Below, one piece after another: positions 21,096 to 32,139 of a stretch of DNA of 64,000 nucleotides. Position 1 is the stretch's first letter; each line of letters begins with the position of its first letter. The stretch lies in the NCBI RefSeq assembly GCF_000219625.1, contig NC_018218.1:310001-374000 (forward strand). The letters run 5' to 3'. The notes beneath the pieces were generated by a model. It worked only from the letters and a program-made list of their open reading frames with translations, was not told where the DNA came from and made no database searches. This DNA comes from Zymoseptoria tritici IPO323 (Eukaryota > Ascomycota > Dothideomycetes > Mycosphaerellales > Mycosphaerellaceae). The translations under genes were made by a program, and so were the position numbers.

Positions 21096-22200
21096 CTTTG
21101 CGGTGATTGAGGAGAGGAAGAGGGAGGAGAGGAAGAGGACGAGAGTAAAGGTAGCAAGATGGACAGGTTGAGGGCCGAGCAACCAGAACAGCAGCAGGGA
21201 GAGGACTGGGGGCATGCGGGTGAACAAGGGAGAGGCTCAGTAATGAGTGGAGTTGACTTGCAGTGTTGATTGGGTTATGAGAGGGAGAGACGGACGAGGA
21301 TGTCGCTCGTACGTGCCTTTGCTCATCGGCCGTGTACATGACGGAATCGGCGGTAGAAAAGTGTATCCCATCCCACGCCGGAAAGTCTTGCTCTCTCTCA
21401 CAAAAAAGTCCTACCTGTGCACAGCGAATGGCCGTGCCAATCGAGACATTTGGCCAGTTTCTCACCAATTGATCGACCAGTTCTGCCCCCGAGGTTGTCT
21501 GCTTGGAGAGGAATAGCCGGACAGCTGGAGCGCCGTAGTCGATGGCGTGCTTCGAAGCCCCGCCATCGCTATTGCCTCAACTCAAAGTCAAAAGCATGTG
21601 ATCCGGCCAAGGCATTGGGTGATTCTTCTCCGATGTCTCCATCCATGCGAGTGTCGCCATTCTCCTGATATATGGTGTCGTCGACAGTTCCTTGCTGTAG
21701 TGTGCACGCGTGCATGCGATCGTTGCGATCGTTGGGCGCTCGCACCTGGTCACCGTTCGCATCTCACACCACGAGGGTTGTCCGCATCGACGCTCTTCTG
21801 CCTCGTCGCCCACGCCGTCCTACCCTGCCATGCTCCTACTACCGACAGCCCGTCTCACACTTCCGGCGCTCTGTACCCTGCCACGCTCCACGAGGAAGTC
21901 GAGGACATGGTCGGTCTGATCGGTCCGTCGTGTCGGAATCGGCGATGCGGTCTACGAGGTCGTTGGGAAGTCCATAGGGTAATGCTATGGTCAATCGAGG
22001 GCATGCTCAGGTACAGTAGAGGTGTTGTTCTGGCGATAGACGACGGCGAGGACGGTGAGATGTTCTCTGTCTCCTGATTTCAAGATCTCTCACACGCTCG
22101 GGCGCGTATTGCGACCTCACTTGGCTCCGGCTGGCCAAAAGTCGCACCCCGAAGCCAGAAATCGTGGTCTCCAGATGCAATCAACCTTGAGAACAATATA
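21096..22200. other. 5' flank of the fusion gene and intergenic DNA
   Basis: The first ~130 bp are very rich in pyrimidines on the minus strand and probably form the leader of the MDR-monooxygenase gene. The remainder has overlapping ORFs of 70-176 codons on both strands with no protein-like composition. No gene supported. Confidence 0.5.
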
Positions 22201-22209
22201 AAAGTATGT

Positions 22210-22640
22210 CGTCCCATCCATACGCACAGCGACCGATTCATTGGCAGGGCAAGCTGCATTCATATCATTATCGACAACCATCACACTCGCACATCAACTC
22301 CCTGGATCAAGGAGAACTCGTACGCACAGCTCCCTGCTCTATTGGTATGGCCAGTCTACTCATTTCGATATGCTTGCATAGCGAAACGACATTGCTTCTC
22401 ACGGAAACGATTCAAGCTTATACGTACGGATTCCCATCGATCGGCATGGCCACTTGCATGCGCCTCAACTCCAGCCGAATGATACCGCAAATCCTCTCCC
22501 ATACACGGAGAGTACTCGTACGCACAGCTCCTGCTCTATCGGTATGGTCAGTCTGCTCACTTCGATCTCGCTTGACCGGAGAACTAGAACCTGGAAAGCT
22601 GTTCGCGAAAGCGGTGTGAGTCTGTACGTACAGATGGTTG
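22210..22640 (+). repeat. Diverged copies of the TACGTAC repeat family
   Basis: Two segments about 195 bp apart (around 22310 and 22505) share the order CTCGTACGCACAGCTC, CTCTAT(T/C)GGTATGG and CAGTCT(A/G)CTCA. They resemble the TGGAGCTCATACGTACAGCTCAT and CTACTGGTATCGTC blocks of the 181-bp tandem repeat at 24241, so they look like old, diverged members of that family. The segment overlaps the end of a relic GTPase frame. Confidence 0.55.
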
Positions 22641-23240
22641 CACGGCGTGTGGTGGCCGAAAAGAAGACCACTTCGGCGAGAAACGGTTCGACTTGGTCCG
22701 CTCTCCTGCCATGGTACTCGATCGTCACCACCGTACATTGACCGGTCCTGCCGGTTCGTGCGATGTCGACGTGCAGCAGGGAGTTGATGGTAGCGCTTTT
22801 GCCACAGCGATTTTTGCCACTTACGCCTACCAAGGCTCGTCCAGACTCCTGTACAATGCCCTGGATAGATTTGACGTGATCCTGCACGACCTCATAGGAG
22901 CCTGAAAGCACAGTTGCATGAGATGGTCATGCACGCGTTTCGAGCCCTGGTTCAGGTCTTGTAATCTCGGGGCAAAGTGGACGACACGGGATGTGTCTGT
23001 CAGTCCTGGATTGTGCCTGACCTTGACCATGATTTCGGTGATCCTGCCGTCTCAGACACCGGTAAAGGCCGAATGGAATGTTTGCTTTCGGTTTGGTGTG
23101 TCGAGACTGGTGAGATGGTTAACAGGATGGTGGATGGCCGTCCTCACTGAGGTGTTGCGAACTGTTGTGTCGGCGGCTGTGCCGAGGGAGGCGGAGTGAA
23201 CGGGTCGTCGGCGTCAAAGGACGGGTGTCTTTGGCGGCAC
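22465..23240 (-). pseudogene. Relic of a dynamin-like / SLIP-GC-type GTPase (N-terminal part)
   Basis: On the minus strand, 22911-22465 encodes a P-loop GKNRCGKS in the setting ALVGVSGKNRCGKSATINSL, followed by QCTVVTIEY, which resembles the G1 and switch I regions of fungal nuclear GTPases related to SLIP-GC. Upstream, 23030-22918 (HNPGLTDTSRVVHFAPRL) continues the protein in another frame, and further upstream a Pro/Thr-rich leader (DADDPFTPPPSAQPP) is in a third frame with stops (TGA near 23060 and near 23190). The sequence then runs out after ~150 residues of the domain. At least two frame breaks and loss of the rest of the GTPase indicate a dead, truncated copy. Confidence 0.6.
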
Positions 23241-23426
23241 CTTGGTCTTATTGGCTGTCGTTGGCGGAGTAGGATTGTCGGTCGCCGAGGACGAACGCTT
23301 CATGCCTCCCAAGACCACGCTGCCCAAGGAATCGTTTCTGTGGAACAACCGCGACTTGTACGTATGGATGTCCATCGATTAGCATGGCCTCTTTGCATTC
23401 GCCTAAAACTCTGCAGGACCTATACA

Positions 23427-23570
23427 ACAAATCATCTCACTAATACAGCGGCAGCTTATACGGACGAACGAGCTGCCATTGGCATTATCGCCTCTGTCCA
23501 CCACGATATACTTCCGAGACATGCGCACAAAGACCACACTTAGGCGACCGAACTCAACCCTGCGTGGTAA
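23427..23570 (+). repeat. Isolated partial unit of the 181-bp repeat
   Basis: Blocks AATCATCTCACT, CCACCACGATATACTTCCGAG, GCGCACAAAGACCACAC and GGCGACCGAACTCA match, in order and spacing, those of the tandem units at 24241-24715. It lies about 700 bp before the array in the same orientation. Confidence 0.65.
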
Positions 23571-23673
23571 TCTTCCTACCGGTCTGCAGTCAGTCAGTCT
23601 CCACAATGCAGCTGGAGACAGGTAGATCACAACGAATGGTCTTGCCATTGCCATGAGTATGCTAAGATGCTAT

Positions 23674-24230
23674 AGGATGATATGAACTCCATAACGCTTG
23701 TCGAGGTCGGCGTCATCCAGTTCGGGCACATCGAGCCCACCAGGCTCGTGAATCCCATCAGACGCCTTGCCCTTCTTCGATCCCTGTGCCTTCTTGGGCG
23801 TCGACTGGATAGATGGAGAGTCCGTCGTCTTCTTCTTGGCCTTCTCACTGAGTCACTGGGAGGGACCCACTTTGGAATGAGCGCATCGGGGAGCATGTAG
23901 GCCCATATGCAGACGAGCCGATCGCTTCCAAGCCTCTTTCCACTCATCCTCGCCAGCCACGCCTGTTTGAGTCCGCTCGGATGCGCTCGATGTCCAGAGT
24001 GCATGGTGGAGACGGGCGTCGTAGCTGTGGGACCATTCAGCAGAGTATCTGGTATGGCTTCTGTTGATGTGAAAGCAGATCGCAAGGTGTTGCCATTCGC
24101 CAGGCGACCTCCCTGAAGGGTGTCGCCGGCATGGTGTGATAAGAAAACGAATCGCAAGGTGATGCCATTCGCCCTCAAGTGGCATGGTCTTCGAATCCAA
24201 AAAGAAAACAAGCAAAACTCTTCACCGGCT
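23674..24230 (-). pseudogene. C-terminal relic of an unidentified gene
   Basis: The minus strand ends in a clean protein tail, KKGKASDGIHEPGG followed by LDVPELDDADLDKRYG, with a TAG stop at about 23674. Upstream, around 23850, the frame breaks at a TGA next to a short duplication (CAGTGACTCAGTGAG); beyond it another frame reads MSGKRLGSDRLVCIWAYMLP and PDALIPKWVPPSDS, which is also protein-like. Two copies of an ATCGCAAGGTG-x-TGCCATTCGCC block 70 bp apart (24079, 24149) lie at the upstream end. It looks like the tail of a gene killed by a frameshift. Family unknown. Confidence 0.45.
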
Positions 24231-24240
24231 TCCATCTCCC

Positions 24241-24715
24241 TATCGCAGACGAGCACCTAGGTGAGCGTACACACAATTCATTGTCTCGCTCCAAGCAGTG
24301 GAGCTCATACGTACAGCTCATTTTCTACTGGTATCGTCTCTTCTATCCACCACGATATGCTACCGAGCCGGGTGCACAAACACCACACTCCAGCGAACGA
24401 ACTCACCCCCTTGCGATGATGTATCGCAGACGAGCATCCGGGCGAGCCCACGCACGACTCGTCATCTCTCTTGAACGATTGGAGCTCATACGTACAGCAC
24501 ATGTCCTATCGGTATCGTCTCTTCTATTCACCACGGAACACTACCGAGCCAGGCGCACAAAAACCACACCCAGGCGAACGAATTCACCCTCGCAAAATGG
24601 TCTATCACAGACATCTACCTGGGTAATCTTTCACACAACTAATCATCTCACTGAAACAACCACATCACATACGTACAGCACACATTCTATTGGTATCGTC
24701 GCTATGCTACCCTAA
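24241..24715 (+). repeat. Tandem repeat, 181-bp period, about 2.6 units
   Basis: Units start at 24241, 24422 and 24603 with TATC(G/A)CAGAC; the spacing is exactly 181 bp twice. Each unit contains a TCATACGTACAG or CACATACGTACAG palindromic core, a TATCGTC(T/G) block and an ACCACAC..AGCGAAC(G)A block. The third unit is cut at about 24715 in an A/C-rich tract next to the end of the AAA gene. Identity between units is imperfect but obvious. No coding potential is shared between units. Confidence 0.85.
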
Positions 24716-24755
24716 AAAAACACCACCCACCAAACCCCACCCCAAAACGCCCCAC

Positions 24756-27355
24756 TCAAGCGAACAGCGCTCCCCTCGCCGACTCACTCTCGCGACGGGA
24801 GTTGCCCAAGAACTGGGTCTCCACCGCCGTCGCGAGGTGAGCCTTGCTCAGCGCCTCCTTCTTGTACGCCGCGTAGATGGCGGCCAACTTCACCAGGGTC
24901 TTGATCTCCCGGCCGTTGATCGCCAACTCCGCCAGCTTGCGCACCTCGCTCGGCTTGAGAGCGTGCGGCTGGGTGCGGAGGAGGTGGTCCGCCGCTTCCG
25001 CCTCCGCGGAGATCGTGGTGCCGTTGGCGGCGGAGGGGGCGGCGGAGTTGGTGCGACACTTGTTGAGAGCGCGGGCGGAGCCGCGGGACTTGGCGGCGGT
25101 GGTGGGAGCCTTGGGAGGAGGGGAGAGGCGGGCGGCGGCTTGGGCGGCGTTGTGGGAGGTGAGGAAGTTGTTCCAGACGGAGAGGCGGGAGGCGGCGTCG
25201 AGGTCCTTGTACTCCAGCTGGATGTGGATGCGGGACTGGAAGGCTTGGTCGAACTGTGCAGTTTTTGGTCAGTATGTGTGCGGTATGGAGATGCCAGCTG
25301 TCTACTCACAGTCTCCACACGATTGGTGGTCAAGAACATGATGCCCTCATAGTACTCCATCACCCGCAGGAAGATGGTGACGAGCTTGTTGCGCTCGAGC
25401 TCGTGGAGGCTGCGCTTCTCGAGGAAGACGTCGGCTTCGTCCAGGAGGAGGATGGCATTCCAGCGGGTGCACATCTCGAGCACGTTGCGGAGCTTGTGGT
25501 CGACGGCGCTGGGGTCGGTGCCGAGATCGCCGGACGACATCACATACAGCGGGACTTGCATGCGCTCGGCCACGGACTCGGCGGTGAGAGTCTTGCCGAC
25601 GCCGGGTGGACCTGCGAAAGAGTTGTCAGTACATGTGCTTCAGTGGAGGACTGAGGAGGAATACGCACCACACAACAGGAAGATGATGCCTTTGCCTTTG
25701 CCACGGATGACATCGTCGAAGTTGTGGTTCTGGCTGGAGGTGAAGCTCAAGACGAGGTCTTTCAGGTTGTCGGGAAGGATGAGGCTATCGAATGCGCCTT
25801 CACTGAAGCTGATGTCGGACACGGCGTTGACGAAGAAGGTCAGCCACATTTTCTCCTTCAGAGCGTAGCCGCGGATCTCCGGACCAAGCAGCATCTTTTG
25901 CTCGTCGGTGAGTGGAGGGAGGTCGCTGACATCTACGTCGTTGCCGAGAGAGCCATCGATGGGCATGTTGCCAGCGTCGTGGTTGTCGGAGAAGATGACG
26001 CTGCTGTATTTCGTGTGGAGATTCCTCATGTTGGTGTACTGGCGTTGGAACTTCTGCATTCGCTTCACCTGGCTGCTCTTGGACGCACCATAGTTGGCTT
26101 GCTGCTCAACCTCCTCGAGGAATGGATCGTTGCCCGCATCGGTAGTCGAATCCTTGAACGGAGAGACATGCACGGCGAGGTTCGGGTTGAACTTGTTGAA
26201 CCCTCCGGCGTCGATGACCACACGGCCTTGGACGCTCATTTGGACCTTGTTTCCGTTGTGATCGAGTGTCCAGCCAACACCGCTGTATTGACAGAATGAT
26301 GGGCTTGCGAAATCTTCCACACGACCTCCGCGCTCGATGAGGCTCTTTTGTAGTTGTTCTGAGTCCTCGTGGTACTGCAGTGGGTACGCAGGAAGCGCAG
26401 TGATGGGTTGTGTACCTTCAAACTCGGCAATCTTGAGGGTCAGTCGGTTCATGCCGAAGCGCTGTCCGTCGAAGTCGACGAAATTGGCCGTCACATACAA
26501 GTAATCGGCATTGGTCATTGGGTCTTTGCCGTACTTGCAGCTCTTCACATGCATTGCGCGGTCCTGACTGTCATGCTTTGTGTAGATGAGGGAGTTGGGC
26601 TCGAGGAGCGCCCAGAGGTGTTCGTAGGTGACGACGCCGTTGTCGTGCATGTCATTGATGGAGGCGAGGACGTCGCTGAATTCCTTGGTGAGCACATTGT
26701 CGAGGAGCTCGGCGTGCTCGATACGGGCGCAGTCGGAGGGCGAAGGGTCGCTGCGTTTGCTCTGTTCGACTTTGAGCTGGGTGATGGCGGTCTTCAGCTG
26801 ACTCCAGCGGTGGATGAGAGGCTCAAAGCGGCCTTTGAACTCGAGGCGCTTGAGGGTGGTGGTGACGCCAGGATAGTCGGCGAGAATCTCGCCAAGCAAC
26901 TCGCGGAGGTATGGGCTCTGGACGACGATGGAATGGAGCTCGAGCGTCTTCTGCGAGTCGAAGTAGGCTGGAAGTGTGTCAGTGGGAATCAGAAGACAGC
27001 TATTTCGTTTCCACATACCCTTTGTGCGCCTCAGGATCAGAGCCCACTTGGCGGAGTCTGCATCTTCTCCGGGGACTTCGAGGTCTTTGGGAAGTTCGGT
27101 GGTCCACTGGTAGCGACCATGAATGTCCTCGCTGCCACTGTAGAGTTGCTTGAGACCGAGGGTCTTGCCAACGTCTTCGGGATCGATGGGCATCACCGTC
27201 GGAGCTGCTGCGCTCTTGCCGGTGGCGTTGTCGGTGGTTGTGCTGCCGTTCTGCTGTGCGATGCTTGTGAATTTGGGAACAATGAGGCTGGCTAAGTTGT
27301 GCGAGTTCCAGCCGCTGTCGTCCATCATCGACTCGTTCGCACGTGCGGCAGCCAT
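24756..27355 (-). CDS. AAA-type ATPase with fungal N-terminal domain
   Basis: Four exons on the minus strand: 27355-27019, 26967-25669, 25611-25310 and 25253-24756; 811 residues. The N-terminal ~500 residues match the fungal region often found before an AAA core (helical section, then a beta-rich section around HLWALLEPNSLIY and QYSGVGWTLDHNGNKV). The AAA domain has Walker A GPPGVGKT at ~546-553, Walker B ILLLDEAD at ~599-606 and sensor-1 FLTTNR at ~638. A C-terminal lid follows (LAINGREIKTLVKLA), typical of this family. The insert between core and lid is Ala/Ser/Pro-rich and disordered. All catalytic motifs are intact, so ATP-driven remodelling is expected; the substrate is unknown. Confidence 0.92.
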
Positions 27356-29641
27356 GTTGACGGAAATGGTTGCTGGATGATTTTGACAAAAGTGGAAGAT
27401 GGGTTGTTGATGCAGATGCAGAAGTGAAGATTCGCCTGCAAGCTGAAGTGCACCGCTTTAGGCTGTGCATCTGCAGCTGCAGGGATTGGTTGCTCGGGAC
27501 CTCCATATGCAGTGCGGCCTCGGGCAACAATCGATCGAGGCGGCCTCATTCACCCTTTGTGTCTCCTTCGGTAGGTATTTGATTGAGGAACGAACACGAT
27601 AGAAGAGTGAAATACTGACGAATACAATAATGGCAACTTTGGAGGCACTCACGCTTCAACAGCAGGTTAATGATCATGACAACGCCAACGATCGATCGTC
27701 GCACAAGTTCCTCACGGGATACAGGTCATGACATCCATTGCATACCTTATCATGAGACAAAGCATCTGTGTCGTTGCAGGCAGATCGTTGCCATTGCCAT
27801 GTTATCGCTGAACGTTCACAACTTTCGCCATATATGCACGCAGCACAACCGTCACAAACTCTGCCGAGATCTTCGACCGCAAGATCGTCACATATCGTGC
27901 ACAACTCTCCAACTTGCCGACTCTCCCTTTCCCTTCACTAGTAAATGTCCAGACCATACAAAGTCCATGAGGAAGCCGCCACATTGTTCTCACCCTCTTG
28001 ACGATGTCTCAAACGATGAGCCTTTTCCTTGATCAATGGTTCCAAGGGTCAATAACCCCTTGCTTCCGCTTCCGATAATCTACTCCAGTCAGATTGAGCA
28101 TTGCATGCTCATGAGGAACTCCTTGCAACTCGAGAACATCATGACCGATCGAGAACCATCGGATTCCCAGTATTGGTTGGCGGACATCGTTAAGTGTTCG
28201 GATCGTCGACAGCATCAACAGCAATTCGTTTCTGGCAATTGTAGATTTGAATGAAGAACGCAGATCCCAGAGCTGGAAGAACGAATCCGTCATGTCTGAA
28301 CGCCAGAAAGACTGCATCGTCGACGCATCCTAGACTTCGTAGCAGCAAGAAGCTCCGCTCAAGACGGTACGGATGAAACGGAGCGCTTGCTTGCTGGTAT
28401 ATTGTGTTGTGGTATGTATCCATGACTCTTCTTCGACGCCTCTTCCCCAGCCGCTGCTGTATTGCTTGCCCTGTTTCTTCTCCATGCTCTTGTGAATTGC
28501 TCTTATCCCTTGACCCCGTTCATCTCTTCTGTATTCGATCAGGCTCCGATACTCTGTGTTTCCTGCTCTTGTTCCTCGTCTCAGTGTCCTCACTCATATC
28601 TTTAAGACTCCCATGCTCTTTCTGCGCTGGGAAGACGCTATGGTTGTGCGATGGACCGATGTGCGTGCGGCGTAGCTCGTTGGGACGATGCGTTCGTTTT
28701 GTAAATGGGGAGGCCTTCGATGGATTGGTGGGCAGGTGGCGCGATTGTTCGGACGATGCGTTCTTCTCGTGGATGAGGAGATGGGAGGGTGATGGGGGTC
28801 GGAGCTTTGTAATTTGTGTTCGGCCGATCGATCGATCGATTGAATGGACCCAGGACGAAGCTGATTTGGAAGAAGGTGTAGAGGATTCGCCATGAAGGAT
28901 CCCATGGGAAGATGAATACTGCTTGTGTGGATCTCGATCATCAATCGAGCGGAGTGAAGTAGGGAAGCTGACGGAGTGTGCAGTTTTGGGCAAACCCGAG
29001 CTACATTGGTTTGGACGATGTGTAAAGAAGGTCTGCTGGAACTGAAAGAGGGCAGCTGTGTTGACAAACCAAACCTTGCCGCTTCTTTGATCGTTCAGGG
29101 ACTGTTACGACAGACTCCGCCGTTCGCTTTGTGGAAGCAAACGTTTCGACGACGAAGTTGTTGTTGTGAGTCGTGAAGTAGCCAGACAATGTTCGAACTT
29201 GCCAGACCTTGGAGACAAGGACCCAAGGTGGATGCTGGACGTTTTTCGTTCCCTTGTCTCCCATGTTTGCGGCGAGACCTTCCACGCTAGATGGCTCTAG
29301 AAGACAAGACTGTTGTCCACGAAATGTTCTGACTTGCGACTCCCTTCTGGTCTTACTCTTGCTTTGACCTTTGCCGACGGCAGTCCGCCCAGGACAGACG
29401 TGGCTGGCCAGGGCGAAGCGCGTCTTCCAACCGTACCCCGTGTACCACTCGTAGATGAATGGCTATGAGCGCCTAGGCGCAAAGTTGACCGCCTCAGTCA
29501 TTCTGACATCGGCAGGCATTTTGTCTCCAGTCTTGAGTTCGGCCAGATCGCTAGAAAGAATTCCATGTGTGCTTGCTCCTGATCTTGACGGAAAAAGCGC
29601 TGCGTCTTGGTTCATCTGTCACAGGTTTCAGACGCACATCT
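27356..29641. other. Gene-poor region with a possible relic
   Basis: No intact gene can be supported. The minus-strand frame 28317-28033 (ELLLMLSTIRTLNDVRQPIL, then GIRWFSIGHDVLELQG) has globular-protein character but no ATG-led start, and the sequence downstream is broken by stops in every frame, so it may be a gene fragment. The rest holds only short overlapping ORFs. The first ~100 bp are the promoter side of the AAA gene. Confidence 0.4.
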
Positions 29642-31072
29642 TCATCCTGTCGGAGTCGAAGAGACCGCAGAGGAACTTCCAGCAGGTTCGCAAACCCTAG
29701 TTCTCAAGGTCCTTCTTCTCGGCGAGGAGTTCCACAGCTCCAGATGCCGGTAAAGAACGAGCCCGACCGTAGGTGGGAACGTTAGCAGTCTCTTTCCAGA
29801 GCATTCTCGCAGCCTTGACGGGCCTGGTGTATGCTCATTCGTCGTGCTAAGTCCTGGATTGTTCGACGTATCGGCTCGTGAGACACTCCCTTGTATGCTT
29901 TTGCTGGTCTTGCTGAACTCCCTGCACTTTATGTGGACCGTGACTAGGAAAGGGGTATAGTCAATCGGGAAAGAGATTCGTAATCTTTTCAAAGCTTCCG
30001 ATGATGAGGATATGTGAGTGGGCTGAGGTACAGGAGAACGGCTTACCTCCTTCCGCGGTTCACCGTCGACGAGTTGCTTTGGCCACACCGATTCCCTCTG
30101 GTAATTTTGTCCATTCCGCTCCTGCCGCGTGTGAGAACACTGTGACATTTTGGACATTCTGTTGCTTTTCGACTCGGAGTTGTCGTCGTGCAGAACGGAA
30201 TTGAGTATGAACAGGGCAGCTTCGTCTACGCGCCTAGCCATGAGCCGGTGTTGGACTTCCGTGCGCCTGTGTCTTCAAAGCTTCCTCAGGTGATGTTTTA
30301 TTCGTTTGATGTTGTCTTCATTGTTCAGCTCAGACGTCCAGCTGTAATCCACCGGTGAAGCCATATCGTTTGCGCTCTCTGAACGGCTCGATCGCGACGA
30401 GAACGTGCTGGAAAGATGTTGTATATGGCTGGTAGTCGCGTCTGTACCAACGAGACGACGTGGTCCCAGGGGCTCGTTGAGCATGAGTAGGCGTTCGATC
30501 GGGGGCGGAGTCAGTGGAACGGTGTCAGTGGTGAAGTCAAGCCTCGAGAGGCTTCCAACATCAACCTGAACATAGTCAGCGAGGTCTTGGGAGAGGGTGA
30601 TGAGCATTGCCGTCAACAAGGTCTGTCCAGAATCGTTGCTTGAGGTGGGCACGCCGTGCAGAGAGTTGTGCTTGGAACGTGGAGCTGAGTGCTTCATCTC
30701 TGGGCTTCACGACGATGAGCTCAAGGGCGTGTTGGTCTGGCGCAGTCATTGCACATTGTTGAATCTGTCGTAGTAGAGAGCAACGCGCTGGTGCTGCTGC
30801 TTGTGTTGATCGTTGTACCTGTTCGAGAGGCCGTCTTGTTTGAGAAGAAGCTGTAATATGAGCAATGGGAGAACTACCAATTGATCTCCGTGTTTACAAG
30901 ACACGACTATCGGAGTAATACCGGGGTGAGATTGAATGACATTCATATATGCTGATTCCGCAGCCATTTCCAGCCAACCAGTGAGCGCGCTGGTTGGTGG
31001 TAACTTACGCCTGACTTTAGAGTCCAGTACCTCATATGGGTGCAGTGGCGGTCGTAGAGTTACATTCAACAA
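29642..31072 (-). pseudogene. Degraded gene in three frame segments
   Basis: Three consecutive minus-strand stretches have protein-like composition: 31072-30746, 30697-30275 (LSQDLADYVQVDVGSLSRLD, PPIERLLMLNEPLGPRRL) and, in the same frame after an in-frame TGA at 30275-30277, 30241-29642 (RRVDEAALFILNSVLHDDN). A strong GTAAGC donor lies near 30045, so a real intron probably existed. The stop at 30275 and the frame change near 30740 argue for decay, although an unannotated intron over the TGA cannot be excluded (only a weak GTCTGA donor is available). No family recognised. Confidence 0.4.
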
Positions 31073-31809
31073 GAACCTAAGCTAACAATTCACAGTCACC
31101 CTCCTCAGCGAGGGCTACCACGAGTACCAGGGTTCGACTCCCTGAGGGCTTGCATTGGAATATCATGCATTGGTAACCATTCGGTTCAGACCGCGACTTC
31201 TTTTTTGCACTTTCCTCGGTGGTTGTAGGAACGCTCCATCAAGGAGACGTCCTCCGGTGCCATCGTTTTGCTCCAGACCATGATGTCGATATGGCCATAT
31301 GTCAACGACAACGGCAAGGAGACATCCATATGGCTGTGCTGCAAGCAGATCAGGTCGTTCCTAAGCTCAATGTTTTGCTTCGACAGCCTTCTAGGCCGCA
31401 TCACGACGAAGGAGTCTCAATATCAGTGCGAGCTCTTGAATGATCTGGAAAACGATCAATGGTATGGTTCCTTCTGCTTGAAACGATATGCACTCATGCT
31501 GATCATTTGAGAACGTTCCAATGTGTCAATTTTGCTTTTTGCCATGCGATATGCCTCCAACAGCGAGTTCCAGAACTTGCTTAGCGTGAACTTTTCGATC
31601 GATCACGTTTGCTTGAAACGCGTGCTCTATACTGCCGTCCCCGCAGCCGAGCTATTCATTCACTGCAGAGTCACGATATCGAGAGACTTTTACCATTCCA
31701 AGACTCAGCGATCCTGCCTGGCTGGTACCCCTTTTTTGATCATCGTAGCCACCAGTGTCTGGACGTCTGCTAGCATCAACCGAGCGACCAAGTCACGAAG
31801 CAGCAAGTC
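31073..31809. other. Intergenic; tRNA-like T-arm fragment
   Basis: At 31129-31145 a perfect 5-bp T-stem with TTCGACT loop (CAGGG/CCCTG) follows a 5-bp hairpin (CCCTC..GAGGG), like the 3' half of a tRNA, but no 5' acceptor strand pairs with AGGGCTT, so no complete tRNA is present. Otherwise nothing is supported. Confidence 0.4.
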
Positions 31810-32139
31810 ATGTCAACCGCTTCCATTGGCGAAGCAGAGCGAAGAAGATCAGACTTCGACACTCCGAATCCTAATCAAGCAACCCACGCAATGGCCACAA
31901 CTCCAGGCGTCTACAACATTACCAGAACGACGGAGATCAGCACCGTTTCGGAGCCCCTTGACGATCCCAACTGGAAGCCAAGCGCATGGAGTGCGATACC
32001 AGCCACTCTCGACAAAACGAAAGGAGATCAAGGCCATCGCGGCACATTTGTGCGATTTAAGAACCGCCTCCGCTTGATAGTGAGAGTTGGACGTCGTCTG
32101 TATGGTCGCGTGGCGCACAGAAAGGAATTTGCAAAATAG
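31810..32139 (+). CDS. Small hypothetical protein
   Basis: Single open frame of 109 codons with ATG at 31810 in a reasonable context. The protein has a polar N-terminus, a central Thr/Pro/Trp-containing part (EPLDDPNWKPSAWSAIPATL) and a strongly basic C-terminus (RFKNRLRLIVRVGRRLYGRV). No signal peptide, no Cys pairs and no family recognised. The competing plus-frame 31523-32077 is longer but has no ATG-proximal protein character. Moderate confidence. Confidence 0.45.
   Translation: MSTASIGEAERRRSDFDTPNPNQATHAMATTPGVYNITRTTEISTVSEPLDDPNWKPSAWSAIPATLDKTKGDQGHRGTFVRFKNRLRLIVRVGRRLYGRVAHRKEFAK

Noticed and set aside
21096..21215. N-terminal hydrophobic segment of the MDR-monooxygenase fusion
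   Set aside because: The hydrophobic residues come from a C/T-rich leader typical of fungal 5' UTRs; the enzyme is expected in the cytosol and the ATG at 21095 has a good context. Kept only as an alternative.
31129..31150. tRNA on the plus strand
   Set aside because: The T-arm is perfect, but no 5' acceptor strand, D-arm or 7-nt anticodon loop can be found upstream.
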